A stretch of DNA of 32,019 bases from assembly GCF_938045595.1 (NCBI RefSeq), contig NZ_CALIBB010000028.1, positions 1-32,019 of the forward strand, written 5' to 3'. Positions 8,537 to 15,919 of this stretch are shown here, in pieces. The notes under the pieces were generated by a model, which worked only from the letters and a program-made list of their open reading frames with translations, had not been told where the DNA came from and did no database searches. Every line of letters starts with the position of its first letter. Positions within the stretch are counted from its first letter, which is position 1. The translations under genes were made by a program, and so were the position numbers. This DNA comes from an uncultured Campylobacter sp. (lineage in GTDB: Bacteria > Campylobacterota > Campylobacteria > Campylobacterales > Campylobacteraceae).

Positions 8537-8768
8537 ATGTTCGTAAGGAAAAATTTGGCGCTCGTCGCCGCTTTGTTTCTAGCGTTTTGTTTAAACGCCG
8601 CCGCGGGCGAGCCGAGGACGGATTAAAGATATGCGCAGAAACGTCGTCGAGCTGCCTGAGAAAGTAAATAAAGTCGCCTCGCTTTGCAACGAGAACAACC
8701 AAATCATCCTCGTAAGCGGCGCGGAGTTTGGATACATACTGCACGGCCTGGGCCCAGACGGCAAATGA
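8537..8768 (+). pseudogene. Relic of a second periplasmic binding protein (paralogue of 6371-7390)
   Basis: The first frame (ATG at 8537, AAGGAGAG upstream) gives a signal peptide ending AAAGEPRTD and stops at 8624. Removing one base near 8621 restores RT-IKDMRRNVVELPEKV, matching RTIKDMDGAEVKIPAKV at the start of the mature intact protein. The match continues to NENNQIILVSGA (intact: HSNNQILLALGG) and then jumps directly to EFGYILHGLGPDGK before the stop, matching the intact C-terminus EFGYILKGLNPEGK. So the gene has one frameshift plus a deletion of roughly 270 codons. The alignment is read directly from the sequence; that it is a dead duplicate is a firm inference. Confidence 0.85.
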
Positions 8769-8862
8769 CGCACGCTCCCGCTTGCGGCGAAAAATAGCTT
8801 CGGCTGAAGTCTGGGCGCGTTTAGAGCCGTCTGCACATGTAGCGGAAAAGCGTTTCTTAAAA

Positions 8863-8915
8863 TTTTAAGAGCCGAGCGAATGAAATTTTACCGGCTCGCT
8901 ACGGCTCCTTTAAAA
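8863..8915. repeat. Imperfect inverted repeat, about 16 bp arms
   Basis: TTTTAAGAGCCGAGCG (8863-8878) pairs with 8897-8915 apart from small bulges. It lies 95 bases past the relic gene, with no T-run after it. The rest of the 599-base gap (8769-9367) holds no gene I can support; the 64-codon frame at 8880-9074 has no ribosome binding site and a composition unlike protein. Confidence 0.4.
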
Positions 8916-9097
8916 TTCCAAACGAAATTTTTAAAGCAAAATTTTACCGACGGCGCAAGGATGCGTATATTGGCGATGAAGACACGAAATGTAAAATTTA
9001 GCGATACGCCGAGCAGACACGACGAAACAGCAAACGCATCGCCAGTAAGAACTACGCAAGAGGAGATGTTTTAGACGAAGCGATTTGCAAGGGACGG

Positions 9098-9250
9098 CGG
9101 CGAGCGCGCTTATACCCGCGAGCTTCTATCCATAGCGGCGAGCAGTTCACAGAGATATACGCAAGCAACGCGCCGCTTTCGATAGCGGCGAGCAGTTCGC
9201 GCCTGCATACACAAACAAGACATCGTTTTTCGATAGCGGCGACGGCTTGC
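9098..9250. repeat. Tandem repeat of about 50 bp, three to four imperfect units
   Basis: ATAGCGGCGAGCAGTTC occurs at 9132 and 9182, a related ATAGCGGCGACGGCTTGC at 9233, and a shorter GGCGGCGAGCGCG at about 9097. Spacing between full units is 50 and 51 bases. It is non-coding and GC-richer than flanking gaps. It lies downstream of the NlpC/P60 gene's stop. Confidence 0.5.
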
Positions 9251-9367
9251 ACTCATCTCAGTAGCGCGCGGTCCGCTCTTTTTTTTACATGCATCCGGTT
9301 CTCGTCGCTTGCTTTTTTCTGAGGCCATCGCCCATAACCCGCTCTCTATTTTTTTACGAGGCAGCAT

Positions 9368-10723
9368 TTAATTCGCACCGAAATCCGCAGAGCCGAACTG
9401 ATCGTCCAAAGCGCCGTCATCCTCGCCCGAAAGCACGCTCATCGCGCTGATACGCGATATCAGCAGGCGATCCTCGGCGATGTCCGCGCGATCCGAGCCG
9501 ATAGTAAGCGACGTAATCGCCGTGCGTCCGATGACTGCGCGTCCGCCATCCATCGTGCGAAGCCCCCAGATGTCGTGCAGCACCGCAGGCTTGCCGTCTA
9601 CCTGCCCTACGTAGAGCATCACGTGGCCGGGCATATACAGCAGGGTTTTATACGCCACGCCGTTTTTACCGATGAAGCTAAGCTTTTCATCCGCGCTCAT
9701 CCCCGCCAGCGAAAAACGCTTGCCGCGGCCCGATTGCGCCTTAGAATTTCGCGGCAGCCACAGCCCGAAATTTGCCAAAAAGTCTTTCGTCATAAGCGAG
9801 CAATCGCGAAGAAATTTATACCCGCCCCAGCCGTATTTCTGCCCGAGCAGGCTAGCGGCTACGATCTTTGAGTTTTGCTCATCAAGCGGCGCGGGCCAAA
9901 GCCTCGCATCCTCCGCGCTAACGAAATATCTCTTGCTACCAAACTGAGTTAAAATTTCGCCGCCGAAACCGCTTTGCACGCCGAGCGTGCCGCCAAGATC
10001 GCGCTCGCCGCTAAAATCATACGGCAGGATCGTGCCGGTGCGGGCTCTAAAAAGCTCCGCGCCGTTTCCGTCATAAACGACTGCGCCGTCGCGCAGGATC
10101 GTTATAAATTTAGAATTTGCGTAGATATCCGCTTGTTGCGGACTGATGCGCTTTATCGCGTCGCTTCTGATCCAGCTCCACACGCCGTCGTTGCGCACGA
10201 ACGCCCATGCGCCGTCTCTACTGTAATGCGACAGCAGCATCGGATAGCCCACGCCTACAGCTGAATTTGCGGCGTAATCAAACGGCTCGCCCTCCCCCGG
10301 CTCGCTCGGATCGCCGAAAATCGGCAAGTCGCTTGGGATATTTCGCAGCAGCGCGTTTTTTACCGTTATAGCGGGCTCGGAGATCAGCCCGAACGCCTCT
10401 TCGTTCGCATTTATGCGGATGCTTTGATAGATCGCGTCGTTATATATCCTGCCTGCGGCGTCAAAGTGGCGCCCCTTTGCGTAATTAAGTCCCCAAAACG
10501 TATCGATTTCCGCTTTAATAGGCGCATCATCAAACCAAATTTTAAAATAGCGGCTCTTAAACGCTTTTCCGCTTATGTTTTGCACCGACGCAGGAGCGGG
10601 CAGCCGCTCGCTGTTTTGAGCGTATTCGAGATCCAAAACAACGGGATTTTCCGGGATAAACTTATGGGTGGCGCAACCTGCAAGGATTAAAGCCGCGAAG
10701 ATGAGAGATACTAATCGTTTCAA
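9368..10723 (-). CDS. SH3-domain NlpC/P60 (C40) peptidoglycan hydrolase lipoprotein
   Basis: The 451-residue protein starts with a lipoprotein signal, MKRLVSLIFAALILAGC, lipidated at Cys17. Then follow an N-terminal stabilising region, two SH3-like segments (about 110-275, with GAWAFVRNDGVWSWI) and a C-terminal NlpC/P60 domain. The papain-like catalytic residues are visible: Cys308 in LRDCSLMTKDF, His367 in PGHVMLYVG and a third polar residue, His383, in AVLHDIWG. This matches the multidomain NlpC/P60 hydrolases with paired SH3 domains that cut the gamma-D-glutamyl-diaminopimelate bond in stem peptides. It should sit on a membrane facing the periplasm and take part in wall remodelling or recycling. 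The short acidic Gly/Asp-rich tail is not part of the domain. It is divergent from the helicase gene. Confidence 0.92.
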   Translation of the reverse strand: MKRLVSLIFAALILAGCATHKFIPENPVVLDLEYAQNSERLPAPASVQNISGKAFKSRYFKIWFDDAPIKAEIDTFWGLNYAKGRHFDAAGRIYNDAIYQSIRINANEEAFGLISEPAITVKNALLRNIPSDLPIFGDPSEPGEGEPFDYAANSAVGVGYPMLLSHYSRDGAWAFVRNDGVWSWIRSDAIKRISPQQADIYANSKFITILRDGAVVYDGNGAELFRARTGTILPYDFSGERDLGGTLGVQSGFGGEILTQFGSKRYFVSAEDARLWPAPLDEQNSKIVAASLLGQKYGWGGYKFLRDCSLMTKDFLANFGLWLPRNSKAQSGRGKRFSLAGMSADEKLSFIGKNGVAYKTLLYMPGHVMLYVGQVDGKPAVLHDIWGLRTMDGGRAVIGRTAITSLTIGSDRADIAEDRLLISRISAMSVLSGEDDGALDDQFGSADFGAN

Positions 10724-10743
10724 ACAAAATGCCTTTTAAAAAA

Positions 10744-10766
10744 TTTTGGCTATAATTTTGCCAAAA
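10744..10766. promoter_or_regulatory. -10 box inside a 7-bp inverted repeat
   Basis: TATAAT (10751-10756), 23 bases ahead of the helicase start codon, lies in the 9-base centre of an exact inverted repeat TTTTGGC (10744-10750) / GCCAAAA (10760-10766). The repeat lies in the 56-base space between two divergent genes. The box is a probable promoter; a repressor site overlapping it is inference. Confidence 0.5.
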
Positions 10767-10779
10767 AATAGGAAAAAAC

Positions 10780-12117
10780 TTGATAAATTTCATCATCCAA
10801 AAGCTAAAAGATCGCAATATTTTCATCACGGGCGGCGCAGGCGTGGGCAAAAGCTACATAATAAAAGAGCTCATCGAAAATTACCGCGCTCGCGGCAAGC
10901 TCGTCATCGTACTCGGCAGCACCGGCATCAGCGCCGTAGAGATCGGCGGCGTGACCGTGCATAGCTTCTTCCGCTTCGGCATTTGCAAAAACCACGAGGA
11001 GCTAAAGAGCTTCGATCGCAAACAAAGCGGCAAGCTAAGCGAGCTACGAAAAATTTTAGCCCTCGCAGATCTCATCGTGATCGATGAAATTTCGATGATC
11101 GGCGCCGAGCTTTTCGAGATGATCTATCTTAGAATTTCAAATTCTAAATTTAACGGACGGCTGCTCGTTACGGGCGATTTTTATCAGCTTCCGCCGGTGC
11201 GCAAAGAGGGCGAGAGAGCGCCGCGCGCGAGCCTATTTAGCGACTCGGATTACGCCTTCGGCTCGTATGCGTGGAGGCAGTGCGAGTTTTTTTACGTCGA
11301 GATGATAGGCTCCAAGCGCACCGCGGATGCGGCACTATACCGCCTGCTTTGTGAGCTGCGGCTCGGCATCGCAAGCGAGCAGACGGCGGAGCTGATGCGA
11401 TCTTTGATCATCGATGCCGCGCGAGCAGAACCAGATGCCACGATAATCTCGGGCCGAAACGCCGAAGTAGATGCGATAAATAACGCCAGATTAGCCAAGC
11501 TTAATGCACCGCAGAGCAGCTTTGAGGGCGTTTATGAAGCGCTGCAAAGCGGAGTGAGCGAGCAAAAAATTCAAAAATGGATCGCCTCGCTAAATACGCC
11601 GCAAAGTCTGACGCTGAAAGAGGGCGCAAAGGTGCTGTTTACCGCAAACAAAAGCGGCGAGTTTTTTAACGGCGAGCAAGGCGTCGTCGAAAAGATCGAA
11701 AAAAGCTCCGGCGGCGAGATCGAAAGCGTAGTCGTAAAAAAGCCCTCGGGCATGCTAAGCCGCGTGGGGCTGCAAACATACGAACTAAGCGAGATCGCCG
11801 CAAGCGGCACGGATGCCGAGCAGATCGTACTGGCGCGGTATTATCAGTTCCCGCTCAAGCTCGCATATGCCATCACGATCCACAAATCCCAAGGCATGAG
11901 CATCCCGCAGCTCATCTGCGACATCGACAGGATCTTTGCCAAGGGGCAGCTCTACGTGGCGCTTTCGCGAGCGACGAGCCTTGCGGGGCTCGGGGTGATA
12001 TATACGCGCACGGAGCCCTTGCTGCGGTATTTGCAGCGCAACGCAAGCGCGGATGAAGCCGTAGTGAAATTTTATCAAGAGAACGAATTTTATAAAATTT
12101 CGGATCAAAAAATTTAA
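10780..12117 (+). CDS. Pif1-like SF1B DNA helicase
   Basis: This uses a TTG start at 10780, supported by AGGAAAAAAC just upstream and by the fit to the family N-terminus. The 445-residue protein has Walker A GGAGVGKS (18-25), motif Ia STGISAVEIGGVTVHSFF, Walker B LIVIDEISMI (98-107) and motif III LLVTGDFYQLPPV (128-140). In the second half it has AITIHKSQGMS (365-375) and YVALSRATSL (392-401). This is the Pif1/RecD2-type helicase core, which unwinds DNA 5' to 3' using ATP. The bacterial Pif1-like proteins are associated with replication through structured DNA. No extra N-terminal domain is present. The downstream membrane gene begins 8 bases after the stop, so the two are probably co-transcribed. 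Confidence 0.92.
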   Translation: MINFIIQKLKDRNIFITGGAGVGKSYIIKELIENYRARGKLVIVLGSTGISAVEIGGVTVHSFFRFGICKNHEELKSFDRKQSGKLSELRKILALADLIVIDEISMIGAELFEMIYLRISNSKFNGRLLVTGDFYQLPPVRKEGERAPRASLFSDSDYAFGSYAWRQCEFFYVEMIGSKRTADAALYRLLCELRLGIASEQTAELMRSLIIDAARAEPDATIISGRNAEVDAINNARLAKLNAPQSSFEGVYEALQSGVSEQKIQKWIASLNTPQSLTLKEGAKVLFTANKSGEFFNGEQGVVEKIEKSSGGEIESVVVKKPSGMLSRVGLQTYELSEIAASGTDAEQIVLARYYQFPLKLAYAITIHKSQGMSIPQLICDIDRIFAKGQLYVALSRATSLAGLGVIYTRTEPLLRYLQRNASADEAVVKFYQENEFYKISDQKI

Positions 12118-12125
12118 GGAAACGC

Positions 12126-13091
12126 ATGCAACTAGACAGGGCGATAGCGCTAAGTAGAGCCAAACAAAAAAAGTGTATTTGCAAGGTAGTGATGATCTAT
12201 GCCAAGATAGTATTTTTGTATCTGTTCCCATTTATTGTGATGTTTGCGATCGATGCGGTATTTAAAACAGACGATGATACGGATTACAAGATGATCGAAG
12301 TTTATCTTATCTACGCGGTGCTTTTGATTATTTATGTTGCTTACATTTACGACGGTATTGCGGACGCCGCTTATGAATATAAACTATTTTACAAAAAAAT
12401 TTTGGTGCGCACGGCGATCTCACAGGCGTATCCGCAGCTTACTTATTCGCCAGGACGTGGCATAAGCGCGAAGGAATTCAGGAGAGCGGGAATATTTGCA
12501 AATTCCGATTTTATCGGCGAAGATGAGATAAAAGGCGAATGGGATGGGGTAAAATTTAGCCTCAGCGAAGCGATTAGAATCAAAAAGAACTACGATCTGG
12601 GCATAGACAATACCTATGTGAAGCTAGCTTCACTTGCGATGAGCTCATATGATGCGTATATGGATTTTAACGGCAGCGTGCTGATATGCGAATTCGGCAA
12701 GAGATTTTACGCCAAAACCATCTTGGCAAGCCGCGAGCTAAATACAAAAATTTTAGGCGAGAAGGAGCTAATGGACAACGTCATTTTTAATAGCGAATTT
12801 CGCGTGTTTGCTGATGACAAGGTCGAAGCTCGATATCTATTGACGCCTGCGCTGATGGAGCGACTAAACGAGCTAAAGCGATACTACCATAAATTTAGCA
12901 TAAGCGCGGCGTTTATGGATAATAAATTTTACCTATTTCTAAACGGCGCGCCGAACCGCTTTGAAACAGAGCTATTTAGCATACCTCCGACAACCGGAAC
13001 GGCGTATGCTCATCAATACGAACTGGCTGAGATTTTAGAATTAGTAAGCGAGCTGGGTCACATAACCGGGGAGCTAGAAAGCAAAATTTAA
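12126..13091 (+). CDS. DUF3137-like membrane protein
   Basis: The ATG at 12126 is preceded by AAGGAAACGC. The 321-residue protein has two membrane segments (about 23-43 and 58-76) followed by a soluble domain of about 240 residues. The middle contains FRRAGIFANSDFIGEDEIKG and, further on, VLICEFGKRFYAKTILASRE. The final third contains LNELKRYYHKFSISAAFMDNKFYLFLNG. This arrangement (membrane pair, then a domain with the RRAGIF…EDEI pattern and a late NKFYLFL strand) is that of the uncharacterised DUF3137 family. No function is known. It lies 8 bases after the helicase gene and probably shares its transcript. Confidence 0.82.
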   Translation: MQLDRAIALSRAKQKKCICKVVMIYAKIVFLYLFPFIVMFAIDAVFKTDDDTDYKMIEVYLIYAVLLIIYVAYIYDGIADAAYEYKLFYKKILVRTAISQAYPQLTYSPGRGISAKEFRRAGIFANSDFIGEDEIKGEWDGVKFSLSEAIRIKKNYDLGIDNTYVKLASLAMSSYDAYMDFNGSVLICEFGKRFYAKTILASRELNTKILGEKELMDNVIFNSEFRVFADDKVEARYLLTPALMERLNELKRYYHKFSISAAFMDNKFYLFLNGAPNRFETELFSIPPTTGTAYAHQYELAEILELVSELGHITGELESKI

Positions 13092-13093
13092 TC

Positions 13094-13121
13094 AGCCCGT
13101 ATCGTTTAAATTTAACGGGCT
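13094..13121. terminator. Hairpin between convergent genes, probable bidirectional terminator
   Basis: AGCCCGT (13094-13100) pairs exactly with ACGGGCT (13115-13121). It lies between two convergent stop codons (13091 and 13138), the expected place for a shared terminator. The following bases are AAATTTG on the plus strand and GATTAAATTTTG on the minus strand, so the T-runs are poor. Confidence 0.45.
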
Positions 13122-13137
13122 AAATTTGACCGCCCTA

Positions 13138-14016
13138 TTACAGTCCCGCTTCGGCTCTTAGCCGCGCGGCATACATCTCACGCAGGCGCGGTACATATTT
13201 GCCGACCGCACCGCCACCGATCGCTCTGCCGTCAGCCTTTACGATCGGCAGCACCATCAGCGTCGCCGCGCTGATAAAGGCCTCATCGGCTTCATAAACC
13301 TCGCTCATTCCAAACGCTCGCTGCTGCACGCTCAGCCCCGCTTGCTCGGCAAGACCCAAGATCACCTTGCGGCGGATGCCGGGCAGTATGTCGTTTGAAA
13401 GCGGCCGCGTGATAAGGATGTCATCTTTGATGATAAACGCGCTGGAGCTCGAACACTCGGTAACCAGCCCGTCCTCGATCAAAAAGCACTCATAAGCGCC
13501 CGCCCTGTGGGCCTCGTGCTTTAAGATGCACTGAGCTAAAAGCGAGATCGATTTTATATCGCGCCTGTGCCAGCGGATCTCGGGCAGGCTTACGATCTCG
13601 ATCCCCTCTTTTGCGAGCGGATTATCAAAAATTTGCGTATGATACACAAAAGCAAAGACGCTAGGCTCTATGCCGCGGACGTAGTCAAAATCGCGCATCG
13701 CCGCACCTCTTGTGATCTGAGTGTAGAAAGCGCCCTCGCTCACGCCACCCTGCGCGATGAGCTCATATAAAATTTCCTCATATTTTTCGCGAGAATATGG
13801 AATTTTCAGCTCGATCTGCGCGGCGCTGCGCTCAAAGCGCTCCCAAAAATCCGCCCTGTCGCAAATTTTAGAATTTACCACGGGCGCTACTTCATAGATG
13901 CCGTCTCCGAGCACGAAACCGCGATCAAAAGGGCTTATCGCAGCCTCTTTGGCCTTGCAAAGCTTGCCGTTAATATAAACTATCTCATCGCCGCTCATTC
14001 CGCTGATTTCAAACAT
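13138..14016 (-). CDS. Class IV PLP aminotransferase, D-amino-acid transaminase-like
   Basis: The 292-residue protein has the fold-type IV signatures: VYINGKLCKAKEAAISPFDR near the N-terminus, GDGIYEVAPV, the PLP lysine Lys155 in RRDIKSISLL, and Glu187 in LVTECSSSSAF, which sits by the cofactor ring nitrogen. YTQITRGAAMRDF resembles the YxQxTRGxAxR segment of D-alanine aminotransferases, which transfer amino groups between D-amino acids and 2-oxo acids to give D-glutamate or D-alanine for the wall. A branched-chain aminotransferase or aminodeoxychorismate lyase-like role cannot be excluded. The first ATG has AAGGAG at ideal spacing, favouring it over the Met at residue 7. It is divergent from the gene at 14100. 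Confidence 0.85.
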   Translation of the reverse strand: MFEISGMSGDEIVYINGKLCKAKEAAISPFDRGFVLGDGIYEVAPVVNSKICDRADFWERFERSAAQIELKIPYSREKYEEILYELIAQGGVSEGAFYTQITRGAAMRDFDYVRGIEPSVFAFVYHTQIFDNPLAKEGIEIVSLPEIRWHRRDIKSISLLAQCILKHEAHRAGAYECFLIEDGLVTECSSSSAFIIKDDILITRPLSNDILPGIRRKVILGLAEQAGLSVQQRAFGMSEVYEADEAFISAATLMVLPIVKADGRAIGGGAVGKYVPRLREMYAARLRAEAGL

Positions 14017-14040
14017 AATCGCTCCTTGAAATTTCGCACT

Positions 14041-14046
14041 ATTTTA
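14041..14046 (-). promoter_or_regulatory. Probable -10 element for the aminotransferase gene
   Basis: The minus strand reads TAAAAT, 24 bases ahead of the ATG at 14016, within an 83-base divergent intergenic region. Confidence 0.35.
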
Positions 14047-14069
14047 TCTTATAACAATTTAATTTAAGA

Positions 14070-14075
14070 TATAAT
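14070..14075 (+). promoter_or_regulatory. Probable -10 element for the 14100 gene
   Basis: TATAAT lies 24 bases upstream of the ATG at 14100. No convincing -35 box is seen. Confidence 0.5.
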
Positions 14076-14099
14076 GCCGCAAAAATCGAAGGAAACCCG

Positions 14100-14603
14100 A
14101 TGGATAAATCAAATTTTAAAGATAGGCTTTTAGAAATTATGTTTCACGTATCGCATAAACCCGTGCTCTTCCGCGATCTGCTCGAAGCCAACGCCGAGTT
14201 TAACGACGGAATGCTCGTCGATCCTTCGAAGCTAAATTTTAAATTTAACTACGGCAAATCCTACGTGATCTTCGCGATATTCGCATTCGTCTGCGTAATG
14301 TTTTTGATAACGCTGACGCACGCGATGTTTGAAAAGATCGACTTTCACTTCTCCATTTTATTTACGATCATAGCGACGTCGGCGGTTTTTATCGGCTTTG
14401 ATTGCTTCAAAGCGTGGGCTAGAAAAAAGCTAACGCATGAGCTTATCAAACGCGCTTGGGCGAACCATTTCCTCTACTTTCCTTACGAAAAATACAGCCG
14501 CATAGTCGAGAATATCTACAACGAAGCGCTCAAAAATGACGTGCCTAGACGCGAGCTAGAACAATACGTGCTAAGCAAAATCGTAGAAGTCGGCGAAAAA
14601 TAG
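14100..14603 (+). CDS. Small two-helix membrane protein, unknown function
   Basis: The start ATG follows GAAGGAAACCCG. The 167-residue product has about 50 soluble residues, two adjacent membrane helices (about 54-76 and 82-103, SYVIFAIFAFVCVMFLITLT and FHFSILFTIIATSAVFIGF), and a basic C-terminal helical region. I do not recognise a family. A -10 TATAAT at 14070 suggests its own promoter. No partner gene is evident, since the downstream neighbours belong to a separate binding-protein array more than 400 bases away. Confidence 0.78.
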   Translation: MDKSNFKDRLLEIMFHVSHKPVLFRDLLEANAEFNDGMLVDPSKLNFKFNYGKSYVIFAIFAFVCVMFLITLTHAMFEKIDFHFSILFTIIATSAVFIGFDCFKAWARKKLTHELIKRAWANHFLYFPYEKYSRIVENIYNEALKNDVPRRELEQYVLSKIVEVGEK

Positions 14604-14791
14604 TTTTAAAATACCGCAAAATTCTATAACACAAAACAGCATTTCAACCCAAGCAAATTTTAAAATTTTATTGCGAAATATGCGGCACGTAGGCAAGACG
14701 TAAAAATTCCAGCTCGAAAAGCAAGCAGGTATGATGGATGAATTCCAAATTAAAATTCTATGCCGATACAGCAAAAACTGCACCGTAAATT

Positions 14792-14879
14792 ACGATAGAT
14801 AAATTTTAATCAAAGCTTATACTTTCCTGCGCCACATTTCGCTACGGCTAAATTTCACTTCATAAAATTTATCTATCGT
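14792..14879. repeat. Perfect 17-bp inverted repeat with 54-base spacer
   Basis: ACGATAGATAAATTTTA (14792-14808) is exactly complementary to 14863-14879. The whole element spans 88 bases in the gap between the 167-residue gene and the binding-protein array. It contains no reading frame and is not followed by a T-run. It could be a miniature mobile element or a long stem-loop. The rest of the 412-base gap (14604-15015) holds only a possible TAAAAT -10 at 14963-14968. Confidence 0.7.
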
Positions 14880-15015
14880 TTCTTAAATTCTAATCTCGTT
14901 CACTTACTGCCGATTTAGCAATCCGTATTATGTAATTGAAGTTATGTTTAACTATTTTAGGGTAAAATCACGCAATATCTAAGGGATAATATTAAATTTA
15001 AGAAAAGGATAGTTT

Positions 15016-15825
15016 ATGAAGCTACTTTTTTGCATTATTTTTACGCTTTGCAGCGGTGTTTTTGCGGGCAGTTTGGAGCAGATCAGATCTGCCGGAGTCG
15101 TTAAAATCGGTGTTCGTGATGGTAGGCCGCCTTTTAGTGATGAAAAAAGTGGTAATTTCGAAGGCTTTGAAATCAACCTTGCAGATGCTATAGCTAAGAG
15201 CATATTCGGCGATAAGCGCGGTAGAGTCGAGTTCGTCCCTTTAAACGCCAGCGATAGGATCTCTGCATTACAAAACGATAAGGTAGATCTTGCAGTCGCG
15301 ACCATCACTATAACGCAAGATAGAAAAAGGCAAATCGACTTTTCTTATCCATATTTTTCGATGAGTTTGGGAGTTTTGACACGTAAAAGCGACGGCATCA
15401 AAAGTATAGACGATCTTTCAAACAAAAAGGTCCTAGTAGAGGGTAGCGGGACTACGGCAGAAAATTTTTTGTATAAAAATAAAATCCACAATCTAATCCA
15501 TTGCTCCATTACTACCGAATGCTATGATATGCTTAAGCAAGGCAAAGCCGATGCTTACGTTAACGATAATCTCATCGTGCTAGCTTATTCCATTATCGAC
15601 GACAACTTAGAAGTAGCAATCCAAAATCTAGGTAATCCGGAATTCTTAGGCATCGGAGTGCGCAAAGGCAATACCGAATTGCTTGATCTGATAAATAAAG
15701 AGCTTGTTACACTTAGCAAGCAGGGCTTTTTCGAACGTTCTTACGATGAAACTTTCAAGCCATTTTATCAAGGCGCTGCAGATAAAAAATATTTCTTACT
15801 AGATGGGCTCTATGCCATATTTTAG
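15016..15825 (+). CDS. Amino-acid-binding periplasmic protein (SBP family 3), copy 1
   Basis: The 269-residue protein has a signal peptide ending GVFA (cut near 17) and the family 3 solute-binding core: IGVRDGRPPFSDEK (31-44), EGFEINLADAIAKSI, VPLNASDRISALQNDKVDLA, the pocket strand ATITITQDRKRQIDFS (95-110) and YFSMSLGVLTRK. Arg103 corresponds to the arginine that holds the ligand alpha-carboxylate in family members. It resembles PEB1 and CjaA of C. jejuni, which bind aspartate/glutamate and cysteine respectively. Cys163 and Cys169 (CX5C) are shared by all three copies here and may form a disulfide. AAAAGGAT precedes the ATG. No permease or ATPase is adjacent. Family is firm, ligand unknown. 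Confidence 0.92.
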   Translation: MKLLFCIIFTLCSGVFAGSLEQIRSAGVVKIGVRDGRPPFSDEKSGNFEGFEINLADAIAKSIFGDKRGRVEFVPLNASDRISALQNDKVDLAVATITITQDRKRQIDFSYPYFSMSLGVLTRKSDGIKSIDDLSNKKVLVEGSGTTAENFLYKNKIHNLIHCSITTECYDMLKQGKADAYVNDNLIVLAYSIIDDNLEVAIQNLGNPEFLGIGVRKGNTELLDLINKELVTLSKQGFFERSYDETFKPFYQGAADKKYFLLDGLYAIF

Positions 15826-15919
15826 GACGGAATTTAGCAGTGTTTTATCTAACGCCTTCGACTAAAACATCATTTATTATAAGAGGATAATATGCGAAAT
15901 CCCATTTTAAGGACATAAA

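Noticed and set aside
8880..9074. 64-codon plus-strand frame
   Set aside because: No ribosome binding site, begins inside an inverted repeat, and the composition is not protein-like.
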